Source: a virus
IMG/VR virus record: IMGVR_UViG_3300042502_001732
Location: 1-64,000 of that record
Direction: 5' to 3' (one strand)
DNA: 64,000 nucleotides
The position numbers and the translations under genes are program-made. The notes under the pieces are model-generated. The model saw only the letters and a program-made list of their open reading frames with translations, was not told the origin of the DNA and did not search any database. This document shows, piece by piece, positions 8,623 through 16,414 of the stretch (its first letter is position 1; each line of letters starts with the position of its first letter).

Positions 8623-8817
8623 TTATTGTTTAATTTTTTTAATGATTTTAATTGTTAATGTTATTATTATTAATGCTAATATTGATATACCGATCAAAGT
8701 TAGGATTAAGAATAATATCGGTGACATCACCCACATCCAACTTATATTAAGGATACCAACTAATTTTAGAAAAGCAAGTGCGAATGTCAAATATATAGAA
8801 ACTTTAAATATTGTCAT
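8623..8817 (-). CDS. Small membrane protein
   Basis: 64 residues, almost entirely hydrophobic, with two predicted transmembrane helices separated by ISWMWVMSP and a basic C-terminus (KIIKKIKQ). Short two-helix proteins with a Trp-Pro turn are common in T4-like phages; role unknown. Overlaps the gp59-like gene by 14 bp and ends 6 bp before gp32. Confidence 0.6.
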   Translation of the reverse strand: MTIFKVSIYLTFALAFLKLVGILNISWMWVMSPILFLILTLIGISILALIIITLTIKIIKKIKQ

Positions 8818-9457
8818 GTTTGTTTAATGTTTGTTTTATTTTTTCTATTGCTTGTTTTCCAAAAACTTTCATTTTCTTAGAAGACTGATATTTATTTCTT
8901 GTAACTTGGAAGGTTTTCCAAAAATCTCCAAAAGCAAAATTCAGTATGTCTGAATCTACATCAATATTTGAAAATGTCAAGGCGTGTAAAGTGTAATAAT
9001 TTATTTTGTGAGATTTCAAATGATCTATGAAAGATGGTAAGGTTCCTGTAGAATATGTTTTATATTTTTCCAAAGAAATATCACAGTCTTTACAGAACTT
9101 CAATATAAATTTTAAAGAATTTGAAAATCTCACCAATGATTCTGAAGAATCTGGATCTTCAGAATTCAAAATTTTCATATAATTAGTATAACAAGTGATC
9201 GCCTTTAATGTAGTATAGTATTCCAAAGGAAAATAAGTTTCATCTGGATATATTTTATAAGGAGCAATAAAGAAATAATCAACAACCACAGTTTTATTAG
9301 AATTTAAAAATTTTTCTATTTTTTGTAAAACTATAAGTTTACTCTCTTCTAAATTATCAAAGTTTTGTTTTTGTTTAAATGGTAAATTTTTTACTTTTCT
9401 AGATATAGCCAAGTGGCAATTATAAATGCGCTTTTGATTATCGTTTAGTTTTAGCAT
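8804..9457 (-). CDS. 59: Probable helicase loader, T4 gp59-like
   Basis: 217 residues, exactly the length of T4 gp59. Pattern resemblance includes PSFIDHLKSHKINYYTLHAL (compare the gp59 region around SSYIFKLLQSNIISFETF), and the all-helical, Lys-rich composition fits. gp59 loads gp41 helicase onto gp32-covered forks. As in T4, the gene lies just upstream of gene 32. The call rests on length, synteny and weak similarity; a profile search would settle it. Confidence 0.6.
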   Translation of the reverse strand: MLKLNDNQKRIYNCHLAISRKVKNLPFKQKQNFDNLEESKLIVLQKIEKFLNSNKTVVVDYFFIAPYKIYPDETYFPLEYYTTLKAITCYTNYMKILNSEDPDSSESLVRFSNSLKFILKFCKDCDISLEKYKTYSTGTLPSFIDHLKSHKINYYTLHALTFSNIDVDSDILNFAFGDFWKTFQVTRNKYQSSKKMKVFGKQAIEKIKQTLNKHDNI

Positions 9458-9737
9458 TTTTTTTATTTTTATTACAACTGTTTAGATATTTTGTAACATA
9501 CTTGCTCTTTACAAGACTTGGATCGAATTCCAAAAACAGTTTAACAACTTCATAGTCAGTGTCAATAGATAAAATGTCTTTAAGTAAATTTTTCATTTTT
9601 TCATTTTGTAATGTGAAAACGAAGACGTTCTGAACTGACATTTTCTTACCTTGAATATTCATAATGAACGTGCAGTAACACATAAACAAATGCATTTGTT
9701 CATTTTCAATGAGTGTGGTGTACGGGGGAGCTATCAT
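9438..9737 (-). CDS. Hypothetical protein at the gene-33 position
   Basis: 99 residues. A strand-rich N-terminus (LFMCYCTFIMNIQGKKMSVQ) is followed by a helical region and a basic tail rich in Lys and Asn. In T4 gene 33, the late transcription co-activator, adjoins gene 59; this gene holds that place and the phage has a gp55 homologue, but no sequence resemblance to gp33 could be shown. Overlaps both neighbours slightly. Confidence 0.55.
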   Translation of the reverse strand: MIAPPYTTLIENEQMHLFMCYCTFIMNIQGKKMSVQNVFVFTLQNEKMKNLLKDILSIDTDYEVVKLFLEFDPSLVKSKYVTKYLNSCNKNKKNAKTKR

Positions 9738-10591
9738 AATTCAATTAATGTTGTTGTAAAATCTAAAAATTTTTGAGTAAGTTTCCCACCAGAAGAATTC
9801 ACACTTCCTCCTCCGTTGCAAAGATTCTCTGCCATGAATTTTATATCAGCTGATGAGTTTCTTTTCTTTCTAAAAGAAACAAACTGAGTATTAACATTTA
9901 CTATGATTGCAATTTCATAATCATAATTATCTAATAACGAATTGGCTATTTCATTAGCGCTTCCTTTAGCAAAGGTAGCAATTACACTGTGACCTTTGTA
10001 CTCTCCTTGATATAAAAATAAATTCTCAAGTTCAGAATTTAAATCTTTATAAAATGATGATGATAATCTTAATTCAGATTCTGACAACTCTTGATAACCA
10101 GACCAGAACTTGTTTACAAAGTTATAAAATCTATTATTTCCGCTCTTTCTAAAAAGACCATTTAATATTTTAGCCTCTCTTGTTTTTAATTCATAACTAT
10201 TGTAATCATCTACATAAACTATTAATTTTTTAAGGTCTGATGAAAATTCAAATTTATCTTTAAATTTTTTGTATAATAGTTTCGTACATGATGTTGTATC
10301 GTCATCTATCAATGTAGAATCATACACCTTTATATTTTCTTTTTTATCAGAAATAATAATAACTTTTTTATCATCAATTTTATTAATGGTATTTTGATCT
10401 AATGGAATTCCAACTATGAATATTTTATCATATTTATTCGAATTCTCATTGAACCATTCTGTGTATTTCTTTTCAAAGTCTCCGAAAAATACACATTGAT
10501 AATCAAAATTGGATTTAGCAAACGCATTACCCAAAATAATAGTAGATGCAACTCCATCTAAATCACAGTTTGTCCATAAAAATACATTCAT
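9734..10591 (-). CDS. DHH-family phosphoesterase-like protein, degenerate motifs
   Basis: 285 residues. The N-terminus LWTNCDLDGVAST matches DHH motif I (DxDG; D10, D12). The expected motif III (DHH) is replaced by IISDKKENI, and the C-terminal DHHA1-type glycine motif reads GGGSVNSSGG instead of GGGH. RecJ/NrnA-type enzymes cleave ssDNA or nano-RNA and need these residues for metal binding, so this copy may have altered or lost activity. It sits between helicase gp41 and the gp59/gp32 genes. Confidence 0.7.
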   Translation of the reverse strand: MNVFLWTNCDLDGVASTIILGNAFAKSNFDYQCVFFGDFEKKYTEWFNENSNKYDKIFIVGIPLDQNTINKIDDKKVIIISDKKENIKVYDSTLIDDDTTSCTKLLYKKFKDKFEFSSDLKKLIVYVDDYNSYELKTREAKILNGLFRKSGNNRFYNFVNKFWSGYQELSESELRLSSSFYKDLNSELENLFLYQGEYKGHSVIATFAKGSANEIANSLLDNYDYEIAIIVNVNTQFVSFRKKRNSSADIKFMAENLCNGGGSVNSSGGKLTQKFLDFTTTLIEL

Positions 10592-10608
10592 GTATTATAT
10601 GATTTAAT

Positions 10609-11925
10609 TTAATTTGCAAATTTTTCAAGTAATGAAAGATCTTCTTCGTTGATCATTTCTTCTTCTTCATCAGATTGAACGATACTCAATGTAGAATAAT
10701 CAATTTTCATGGGTTGAACCATTCCTCTCGGACCGTATCTATTTTTCATCATGCCCAATCTAATCAATCCCAATTCTTGATCTTCTTCATTTTGGAAAAT
10801 AGATACAATAACATCAGCGGTGGCTGCTAATCCTACAGATTCTGAAATTGTAGCCAAATCTGGATTGTCAGTATTGAAACCTGACTTGTTAAGCTGTGTA
10901 GCACTAATAATAGGACATTTAAATATATAACTCATAGCACGAACCTGCTCACATATGTATTTCACACGTTCATAAGAATTAGAACCTATAGTGGAATGAA
11001 GCAAGTTAACATAATCTATAACAATAGCATCTACTTTCTCGCCAGAATCTTGGAATTTTTTGACAAATGCTGTGAGTTGTTTCGGAGTAACTGTACTAGG
11101 AGGAAATTCTTTAATAAAAATTTTACTCTTTGGAAATTTCTCTTTCTCAGATTTCAAAAAATGCTGTAAAGATTTACAAGAAGATTGAAATTCTTTAAGT
11201 GGAATTTTTGTTATATTTGAACATATTCTTTTTGCATATAACATTTCACTCATTTCAAGTGAAATGACAAGAACTGTTTTATTTTGTTTAGCAATGTTTG
11301 CTGCTATATTACCAAGAAATATACTCTTGCCGATGTTTGTCTGTCCAGCGAAAATATATAATGATTTCCCATCTTCTCTAAATCCTCCACCCAATGCATT
11401 ATCTAACCACTCCCACTTTGATGGAATTGTTTTTTCAATATTTGTAATATCGTCAATGATACGATCAGAATCTGAGAATATTTCTAATCCATTGTCAGTT
11501 ACTAATTTAATATTGCATGATTTTTCAAACTGCTCAAGTATATTTGATGTGTCTACAACACCATCAGATACATCATTTGCAACTTTTAATAAAGTGTGAT
11601 ATACACTCTTCTCTTTTAAGAAAATTTCAGTGTTTTCATATAGTTCATCAATATCTAAATTTTTATCTAGATCTTTAAAAGATGCTATGAGTTGTTTAAA
11701 TCCTTCTTTCAGAGAATCTTCAACTAAGTATGACTTAATTTCCGTCATACTTGGCAATTTTTGCCTTTTATCGTAAAAATTTCTAACTATTTCAAAATAT
11801 TTCGAAATTCTTTTGTCTTCAAAATATTCGGGATTTATATAATCTGCAATTGCATTTAAATAAGTTGCATCAATTAAGCATTGTCTCGCTAATATTTTTT
11901 CAAAATGTTCTAAATCAAGATTCAT
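10609..11925 (-). CDS. 41: Replicative DNA helicase, T4 gp41/DnaB-like
   Basis: 438 residues (T4 gp41 is 475). Helical N-terminal domain, then a RecA-type core: Walker A GQTNIGKS at residues 194-201, KTVLVISLEMSEMLYAKRI (H1a), Walker B-like VDAIVIDYVNLL, and CPIISATQLNKSG (H3). The C-terminal tail is acidic. It unwinds the fork as a hexamer, loaded by gp59 and joined to primase gp61, both in this operon. The start overlaps the upstream glycosyltransferase by 11 bp. Confidence 0.92.
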   Translation of the reverse strand: MNLDLEHFEKILARQCLIDATYLNAIADYINPEYFEDKRISKYFEIVRNFYDKRQKLPSMTEIKSYLVEDSLKEGFKQLIASFKDLDKNLDIDELYENTEIFLKEKSVYHTLLKVANDVSDGVVDTSNILEQFEKSCNIKLVTDNGLEIFSDSDRIIDDITNIEKTIPSKWEWLDNALGGGFREDGKSLYIFAGQTNIGKSIFLGNIAANIAKQNKTVLVISLEMSEMLYAKRICSNITKIPLKEFQSSCKSLQHFLKSEKEKFPKSKIFIKEFPPSTVTPKQLTAFVKKFQDSGEKVDAIVIDYVNLLHSTIGSNSYERVKYICEQVRAMSYIFKCPIISATQLNKSGFNTDNPDLATISESVGLAATADVIVSIFQNEEDQELGLIRLGMMKNRYGPRGMVQPMKIDYSTLSIVQSDEEEEMINEEDLSLLEKFAN

Positions 11926-12577
11926 ATTTGTTCAAAAACCACTTTTCGGCTGCTTTCCACTCATCTGTAAACTCTTTTAATCCTGGAGATTCATGATTTA
12001 TATAGATATCTCCAACACCAACCTTATGACCCATATTATGGCAATTTAAAGAAAAGTCAAGATCATAAAAATGAGCCTTCGCTGGATTTGTAATATCAAA
12101 TCTTGCAGTTTCAATCACTTTACGATTCATTGCCATGAAAACACCATCCAACATAACCACTCTATGTGGATATGGTCCAAAACTTGTCATATTTTTAATC
12201 GTTTCGTTTCCATGCGCTACCGCACCATGGAGATTTCCTCCTCCAAACCCACCGCCCATGATGTGCCATAATGCTGGACTTTTTAAGTTTATTTGAGATG
12301 TTCCAGCCACTCCAATCAAATCATATTTTTCAAATAATTTTATTAGTTTTGGAGTGGGGTCATATTCTAACCAAATATCATCATGAGCTAATACCAAAGC
12401 GTCCCAATCTTCTTCTAATGCCTTATCTATGGCTTTATTATACGCCTTTGGTAATCCTTCACTATTGTTTAAATCAAAAGCTATATTTATATCTAAATTT
12501 ATTTCTTTTATGCTTTTTAATAAAGCGGTATCTTTAGGGTCGGTTTTTCTTGTCGCTGAAAAGAACGCAATTCTCAT
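11915..12577 (-). CDS. GT-A glycosyltransferase-like protein (StrF-like family)
   Basis: 220 residues. The Rossmann-like start (MRIAFFSATRKTDPKDTALL) leads to ALVLAHDDIWL, where DD takes the DxD place. Later HFYDLDFSLNCHNMGHKVGV matches the acceptor-side motif of the glycosyltransferase-2-like family seen in StrF-type proteins. It heads the replication operon behind an early promoter, which is odd for a sugar-transfer gene; it might act on phage DNA bases or host glycans, but nothing here decides that. Confidence 0.7.
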   Translation of the reverse strand: MRIAFFSATRKTDPKDTALLKSIKEINLDINIAFDLNNSEGLPKAYNKAIDKALEEDWDALVLAHDDIWLEYDPTPKLIKLFEKYDLIGVAGTSQINLKSPALWHIMGGGFGGGNLHGAVAHGNETIKNMTSFGPYPHRVVMLDGVFMAMNRKVIETARFDITNPAKAHFYDLDFSLNCHNMGHKVGVGDIYINHESPGLKEFTDEWKAAEKWFLNKYES

Positions 12578-12583
12578 ATTTAA

Positions 12584-12611
12584 ACGATATCAGATCTATT
12601 TAATTTGTCAA
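12584..12611 (-). promoter_or_regulatory. Early promoter of the gp41-gp32-gp45-gp61 operon
   Basis: TTGACA (12606-12611), 16 bp, TATCGT (12584-12589), then 6 nt to the ATG at 12577. The start codon falls about where transcription should begin, implying a leaderless mRNA. Confidence 0.6.
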
Positions 12612-12615
12612 TTTG

Positions 12616-12622
12616 CTAAATA
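12616..12622 (+). promoter_or_regulatory. Late promoter element CTAAATA
   Basis: CTAAATA then 5 nt then ATG 12628. It begins 5 bp beyond the -35 of the divergent early promoter, so early leftward and late rightward transcription share one short control region. Confidence 0.55.
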
Positions 12623-12627
12623 TATTC

Positions 12628-14463
12628 ATGAATTTGTTTAATTTTGAATATTTTACAGAAAGAGCTGAAATATTGACTGAAATGGCAAGACCATTTGTAT
12701 TGTTTGGTGCTGGAACACCAGCTAATGTGAAATATAAAGAATTAATGAATCAATTAGTTCAAGAATATCCAGGAAAACCTCCCACATCATATAGAATAAC
12801 ATTAGATAAGTATTTTCTAGACAAATTTAATGAAAAGTTTGAAATTTATAAATTTTCAAAGCAAGATTTATCAGATTATATAGAATCTAATTTAAGAAAT
12901 ATAGCTTCCGTAATGTTTGATGATGAAAATGCTTTAGATTTGACCGATGAAGAGATGCAAAGCTTTGAATTGAATTCAGATTCATCATTGGAAGGTGATA
13001 TTTTATATCATTTTGAAAAGAAATTGGATAAAAATGATTATAAAGCATTTAATAAGAATTTTTCAACTATGGTTAGAAACAACAATAAGTTGAAAATGTC
13101 TTTAAAAATGATCAAATCATTGATTGCAGAAGATGAAAATGAATATGTGTTGAGTGGAAATGAAATTGTCAGGTATGAATCCGACGGTTTAAGTGATGCA
13201 TCTGCATCCAGATCTACTTTAGAAAAAGTTTCAAGTGAAAATAAAGAACAATTTAATAATTCCGATTTTATAAACTCACTAAATTCAGAAGAGGCAATTT
13301 CTTATGCTGAAACCGCTTCAGAAAGATCAATAAGATCCAAGGGAATGGAAAAAGCCAGAGTGGAAACCACTGGTATAAAATTTAAAGATTTTTCTCAACT
13401 TGAAAATTATTTAAAACCTACTTTAAAACAATTGAATCGTGATATGCACACACGAAACATAAGTATTGGAAGAGGTGGAAAAGGAGGAACAAAAGCAGAA
13501 TCAGAAACAGTAGATTCTCAAGGATCTGATATTGGATTACCATTTTCTACTTTATATATAGATAACATTTTAGATATTTTATCTATATTGATATCAGAAA
13601 GAAAAAAATTACCAACAGAAACATCCAATGATATATGGGGTAAAAGAGATCAACAACTCGGATCATCTAATATTTCAATAAAGCCACAATATTTAAATTA
13701 TGAAATTTCTATTCCATCACAATTATTAAAATCATTCTCTGCTAAAGAAATTGAAGACATATATTTAGGATTTGAAAAAACATATGATAATTTCGAAAAT
13801 AAACAATTAGAATATACTGAAGATGATTTATCAAAAACTATAAACAAATTTAAAGATTCTCTTCCCAAATTATCAAATCTTTTAGAATTTTTCAAAACAT
13901 CATTATCTGGAATCGAAAAACAAAAAGATGAAATTGAACAAGATCAATCTTTCATAGGATATGATGATGATTTAGTTAGAAAATATTTTCCAGATACTGA
14001 AAGTGAAGAATTTAAAAATTTCACAAACTGGTATACAGCTAAAACAAAGTATGAAGAAAAATTAAAGAATGATCTTTTGGAAAGAATATTCAATTATCTT
14101 TCTAGTATGAAGGAAAAAGAATCACCAGACTCTGTTGAGAATGAATTTAAAGGAACTGATTCCGATTTAATGAAAAAATTACAAACTTATGAAAATAAAG
14201 TTAGAAGTTTAGAAAAAGCATACAAATATAGACCAACTGATCAATTAAAATCCGAAATAGATAATTTAAAAGAGATTATAGATTCAATTAAATCCAAGTA
14301 TAACATAGAAGAACCACAACAAGATGAAGAAGAATTAGCGGTCATGGATTATATGACAGAACAAGTTAAAAAAGATAAATTATTAAATTCAAAAGGACAG
14401 TTTGTTGAAAAAATGAACAAAAAACCATTAAACTATTGGCACTGGAGTCAAATAAATGGATAA
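12628..14463 (+). CDS. Large hypothetical late protein, likely virion component
   Basis: 611 residues, hydrophilic and Lys/Glu/Ser-rich, with predicted helices throughout and a coiled-coil-like C-terminal third (SDLMKKLQTYENKVRSLEKA). The N-terminus (FNFEYFTERAEILTEMARP) contains ILTE, the kind of L-x-E site cut by T4 prohead protease. A Gly-rich patch (GRGGKGGTK) is central. A late promoter in front and a terminator behind make it a single-gene late unit. ATG 12628 is chosen from the promoter spacing. No family recognised. Confidence 0.65.
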   Translation: MNLFNFEYFTERAEILTEMARPFVLFGAGTPANVKYKELMNQLVQEYPGKPPTSYRITLDKYFLDKFNEKFEIYKFSKQDLSDYIESNLRNIASVMFDDENALDLTDEEMQSFELNSDSSLEGDILYHFEKKLDKNDYKAFNKNFSTMVRNNNKLKMSLKMIKSLIAEDENEYVLSGNEIVRYESDGLSDASASRSTLEKVSSENKEQFNNSDFINSLNSEEAISYAETASERSIRSKGMEKARVETTGIKFKDFSQLENYLKPTLKQLNRDMHTRNISIGRGGKGGTKAESETVDSQGSDIGLPFSTLYIDNILDILSILISERKKLPTETSNDIWGKRDQQLGSSNISIKPQYLNYEISIPSQLLKSFSAKEIEDIYLGFEKTYDNFENKQLEYTEDDLSKTINKFKDSLPKLSNLLEFFKTSLSGIEKQKDEIEQDQSFIGYDDDLVRKYFPDTESEEFKNFTNWYTAKTKYEEKLKNDLLERIFNYLSSMKEKESPDSVENEFKGTDSDLMKKLQTYENKVRSLEKAYKYRPTDQLKSEIDNLKEIIDSIKSKYNIEEPQQDEEELAVMDYMTEQVKKDKLLNSKGQFVEKMNKKPLNYWHWSQING

Positions 14464-14466
14464 AAT

Positions 14467-14491
14467 AAAACCCCGCTTTCGCGGGGTTTTT
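14467..14491. terminator. Rho-independent terminator, probably bidirectional
   Basis: CCCCGC, loop TTTC, GCGGGG, flanked by AAAA and TTTTT. It lies 3 bp after the stop of the plus-strand gene and 4 bp from the stop of uvsX, so it can serve both convergent genes. The stem is strikingly GC-rich for this genome. Confidence 0.9.
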
Positions 14492-14495
14492 GTTA

Positions 14496-15623
14496 TTAAT
14501 CTTCTAATATCTCATCTTCATCTTCTTCAATTTCTTCTAAAGGAGGTTCTCCAACTTTATTACCATATGACCATTCTTGTTTTAAACGAGATTCAAGTTC
14601 TGGAAGAAGTTTATCCCATACAGATTGATCCTTTCTCCATGATTTATAAAATCCCAACTTTTCACCATTCCAGTCTGTATATGTAGATCCATTGGAAACT
14701 ACAACCCCCATTTCTTTCATGATATCAAGTAGACCATGATGTTTGTCCAAACCTGTGGCGAATGAAAGATACATCTCACCTTCAAGATATTGCTTGATAA
14801 AGCGATTTTTAACAGTGAGTGCTCTAATAATAACACCAGAGTAACTTTTCTGTCCAGCTGCTTTTGTATCCTCAATTGTTTTACCTCCATCATCTTTAAC
14901 TGGCTTTCTAGCTAATTGAACCGTTACAGAAGGTAAATAAATTGCAGCTTTGCCACCAGCAATATCTTTTTCAAGAGTTGGATACATTTGACCAGGATTA
15001 TCATAAACATGATTTGTCATCAAAATAGGAGTCTTGGTCAGTGTTGACATGTTTGTACATGTTTTCAACAAACTCTTGATACTTTTAGCAAAAGTTCCCA
15101 TATCAGAAGAAGTATTTTCTTTATCCATTCTACTGATTTCCAATTCACTTTGCAGGTTAGCCAAAGAATCAATTGCAATAATGAACTTGCCTTCTAATCC
15201 TTTTTCTTTTACTGATTTTAAAAGTTTGTAAATTGAATTTCTTGTATTTTCAGCAGTTTGAACATTTACTTTTTTTACTTTAGTGGTATCAAGACCCATT
15301 TTAGATGCGGTTTCGTCATCAATAGCACCCTCTGTATCATAAATTACAACTTGCATTCCTTTTTTTTGAGCGTTTGCTAAGATTTTAAGAATAAAACCTG
15401 TTTTAAATGTCTGACTTGGACCTACGAATTGTGTTACGCGACCTCTTGGAACACCACCATACAATGAACCAGAGATCAGCCCATTCAGCACCATCGATCC
15501 AGTGTCAATCCAATCATCAATTCCAGTTAACTTACTGTCACTTAGATATGATGAGTATGGTGTAATGTCATCAATGCTGCTCAATACATCATCAATGTCT
15601 TTTTGACTGCTGTTTTTTGCCAT
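14496..15623 (-). CDS. uvsX: UvsX, RecA-like strand-exchange protein
   Basis: 375 residues (T4 UvsX is about 390). Walker A GPSQTFKT at residues 68-75, QVVIYDTEGAIDD, Walker B-like FIIAIDSLANL, and loop segments around PILMTNHVYDNPGQMYPTL follow UvsX. The C-terminal tail is acidic (EEIEEDEDEILED). It forms filaments on ssDNA for recombination-dependent replication with mediator UvsY and gp32, both encoded here. Ends at the terminator shared with the convergent gene. Confidence 0.92.
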   Translation of the reverse strand: MAKNSSQKDIDDVLSSIDDITPYSSYLSDSKLTGIDDWIDTGSMVLNGLISGSLYGGVPRGRVTQFVGPSQTFKTGFILKILANAQKKGMQVVIYDTEGAIDDETASKMGLDTTKVKKVNVQTAENTRNSIYKLLKSVKEKGLEGKFIIAIDSLANLQSELEISRMDKENTSSDMGTFAKSIKSLLKTCTNMSTLTKTPILMTNHVYDNPGQMYPTLEKDIAGGKAAIYLPSVTVQLARKPVKDDGGKTIEDTKAAGQKSYSGVIIRALTVKNRFIKQYLEGEMYLSFATGLDKHHGLLDIMKEMGVVVSNGSTYTDWNGEKLGFYKSWRKDQSVWDKLLPELESRLKQEWSYGNKVGEPPLEEIEEDEDEILED

Positions 15624-15624
15624 A

Positions 15625-15969
15625 TTACAGATCGTTAATAGAGATTACTTTAGGTGAATTTTGAGCAACTGTGTCTTGAGGGGTATTAATCTTTTGGTAT
15701 TGAGAAACGATGCGATCATCTAGTTCAACATCTGAAATAGCGACGTTCGATTTAGTATATGTCCAAATATTCTTGTCACGGCTTTCTTTACTGATAAATT
15801 CAAAAAAGAATAGAGGAAATGTTTGGACTTGAAGTTGACCAGATGGTTCTGGTTGAACATGAATAATAACAGGATTATTAATACTAACGGTAGCTGCATC
15901 TTCAGATGCTAACACACCCATGATTGTTCTTCCGATTTGGTCTTGGATTACGATATGTTTTTCTTTCAT
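15625..15969 (-). CDS. Hypothetical protein upstream of uvsX
   Basis: 114 residues, strand-rich start (KHIVIQDQIGRTIMGVLAS) suggesting a small beta-barrel, and a C-terminal disordered part. It is separated from uvsX by 1 bp and has its own early promoter, so it is the first gene of the uvsX transcript. No family name can be given. Confidence 0.6.
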   Translation of the reverse strand: MKEKHIVIQDQIGRTIMGVLASEDAATVSINNPVIIHVQPEPSGQLQVQTFPLFFFEFISKESRDKNIWTYTKSNVAISDVELDDRIVSQYQKINTPQDTVAQNSPKVISINDL

Positions 15970-15976
15970 ATGATTT

Positions 15977-16004
15977 AATTTACCATATCTTATTCTGAAG
16001 TCAA
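15977..16004 (-). promoter_or_regulatory. Early promoter of the uvsX transcript
   Basis: TTGACT (15999-16004), 16 bp, TAAATT (15977-15982), then 7 nt to ATG 15969. It lies partly inside the 3' end of the upstream gene. Predicted leaderless start. Confidence 0.6.
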
Positions 16005-16412
16005 CATCTTTCGATGTTCTTTTAAAATTTTATTAAATGCTTTTCCGACATTGTGTTTTTTAGAAGCTAATAATATAAAATGTTTCATTAAAGATTCGAA
16101 CGTTTTTATAATTAAGTTATGTTTTTGTGAAAATTCTTTAATTTTAGTATATTTTTTTCCAAAAATAATATCTTCAAATATTTCTAATGTATACTCCATA
16201 TTTTCAGAAGAAATATTTTCAATTTTCTTTTCAATAATTTGAACTTTCACAGGCTTTTGTTTTTTAACTTGTAATATTTTTAAACGTAATTCTTCCATTT
16301 TTGGATTTATAAATGGAGTATCATTTACACCTTGCAATGCATTTGATAGTTTTTGATATGCTTCATTTTCAGCAACATCTAAACCTTTATTGTAAGCTTC
16401 TTGTGGGGTCAT
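15990..16412 (-). CDS. Hypothetical basic protein
   Basis: 140 residues, Lys-rich, mostly helical (for example YTKIKEFSQKHNLIIKTFES) with a middle segment KKQKPVKVQIIEKK. It begins 2 bp after the polymerase stop, so it is co-transcribed with gp43. High charge would fit nucleic-acid binding, but no motif is visible. Confidence 0.6.
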   Translation of the reverse strand: MTPQEAYNKGLDVAENEAYQKLSNALQGVNDTPFINPKMEELRLKILQVKKQKPVKVQIIEKKIENISSENMEYTLEIFEDIIFGKKYTKIKEFSQKHNLIIKTFESLMKHFILLASKKHNVGKAFNKILKEHRKMLTSE

Positions 16413-16414
16413 GA

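Noticed and set aside
12071-12641. Plus-strand frames opposite the glycosyltransferase at 11915-12577
   Set aside because: They overlap a gene with clear family motifs and a promoter, and have no recognisable protein features.
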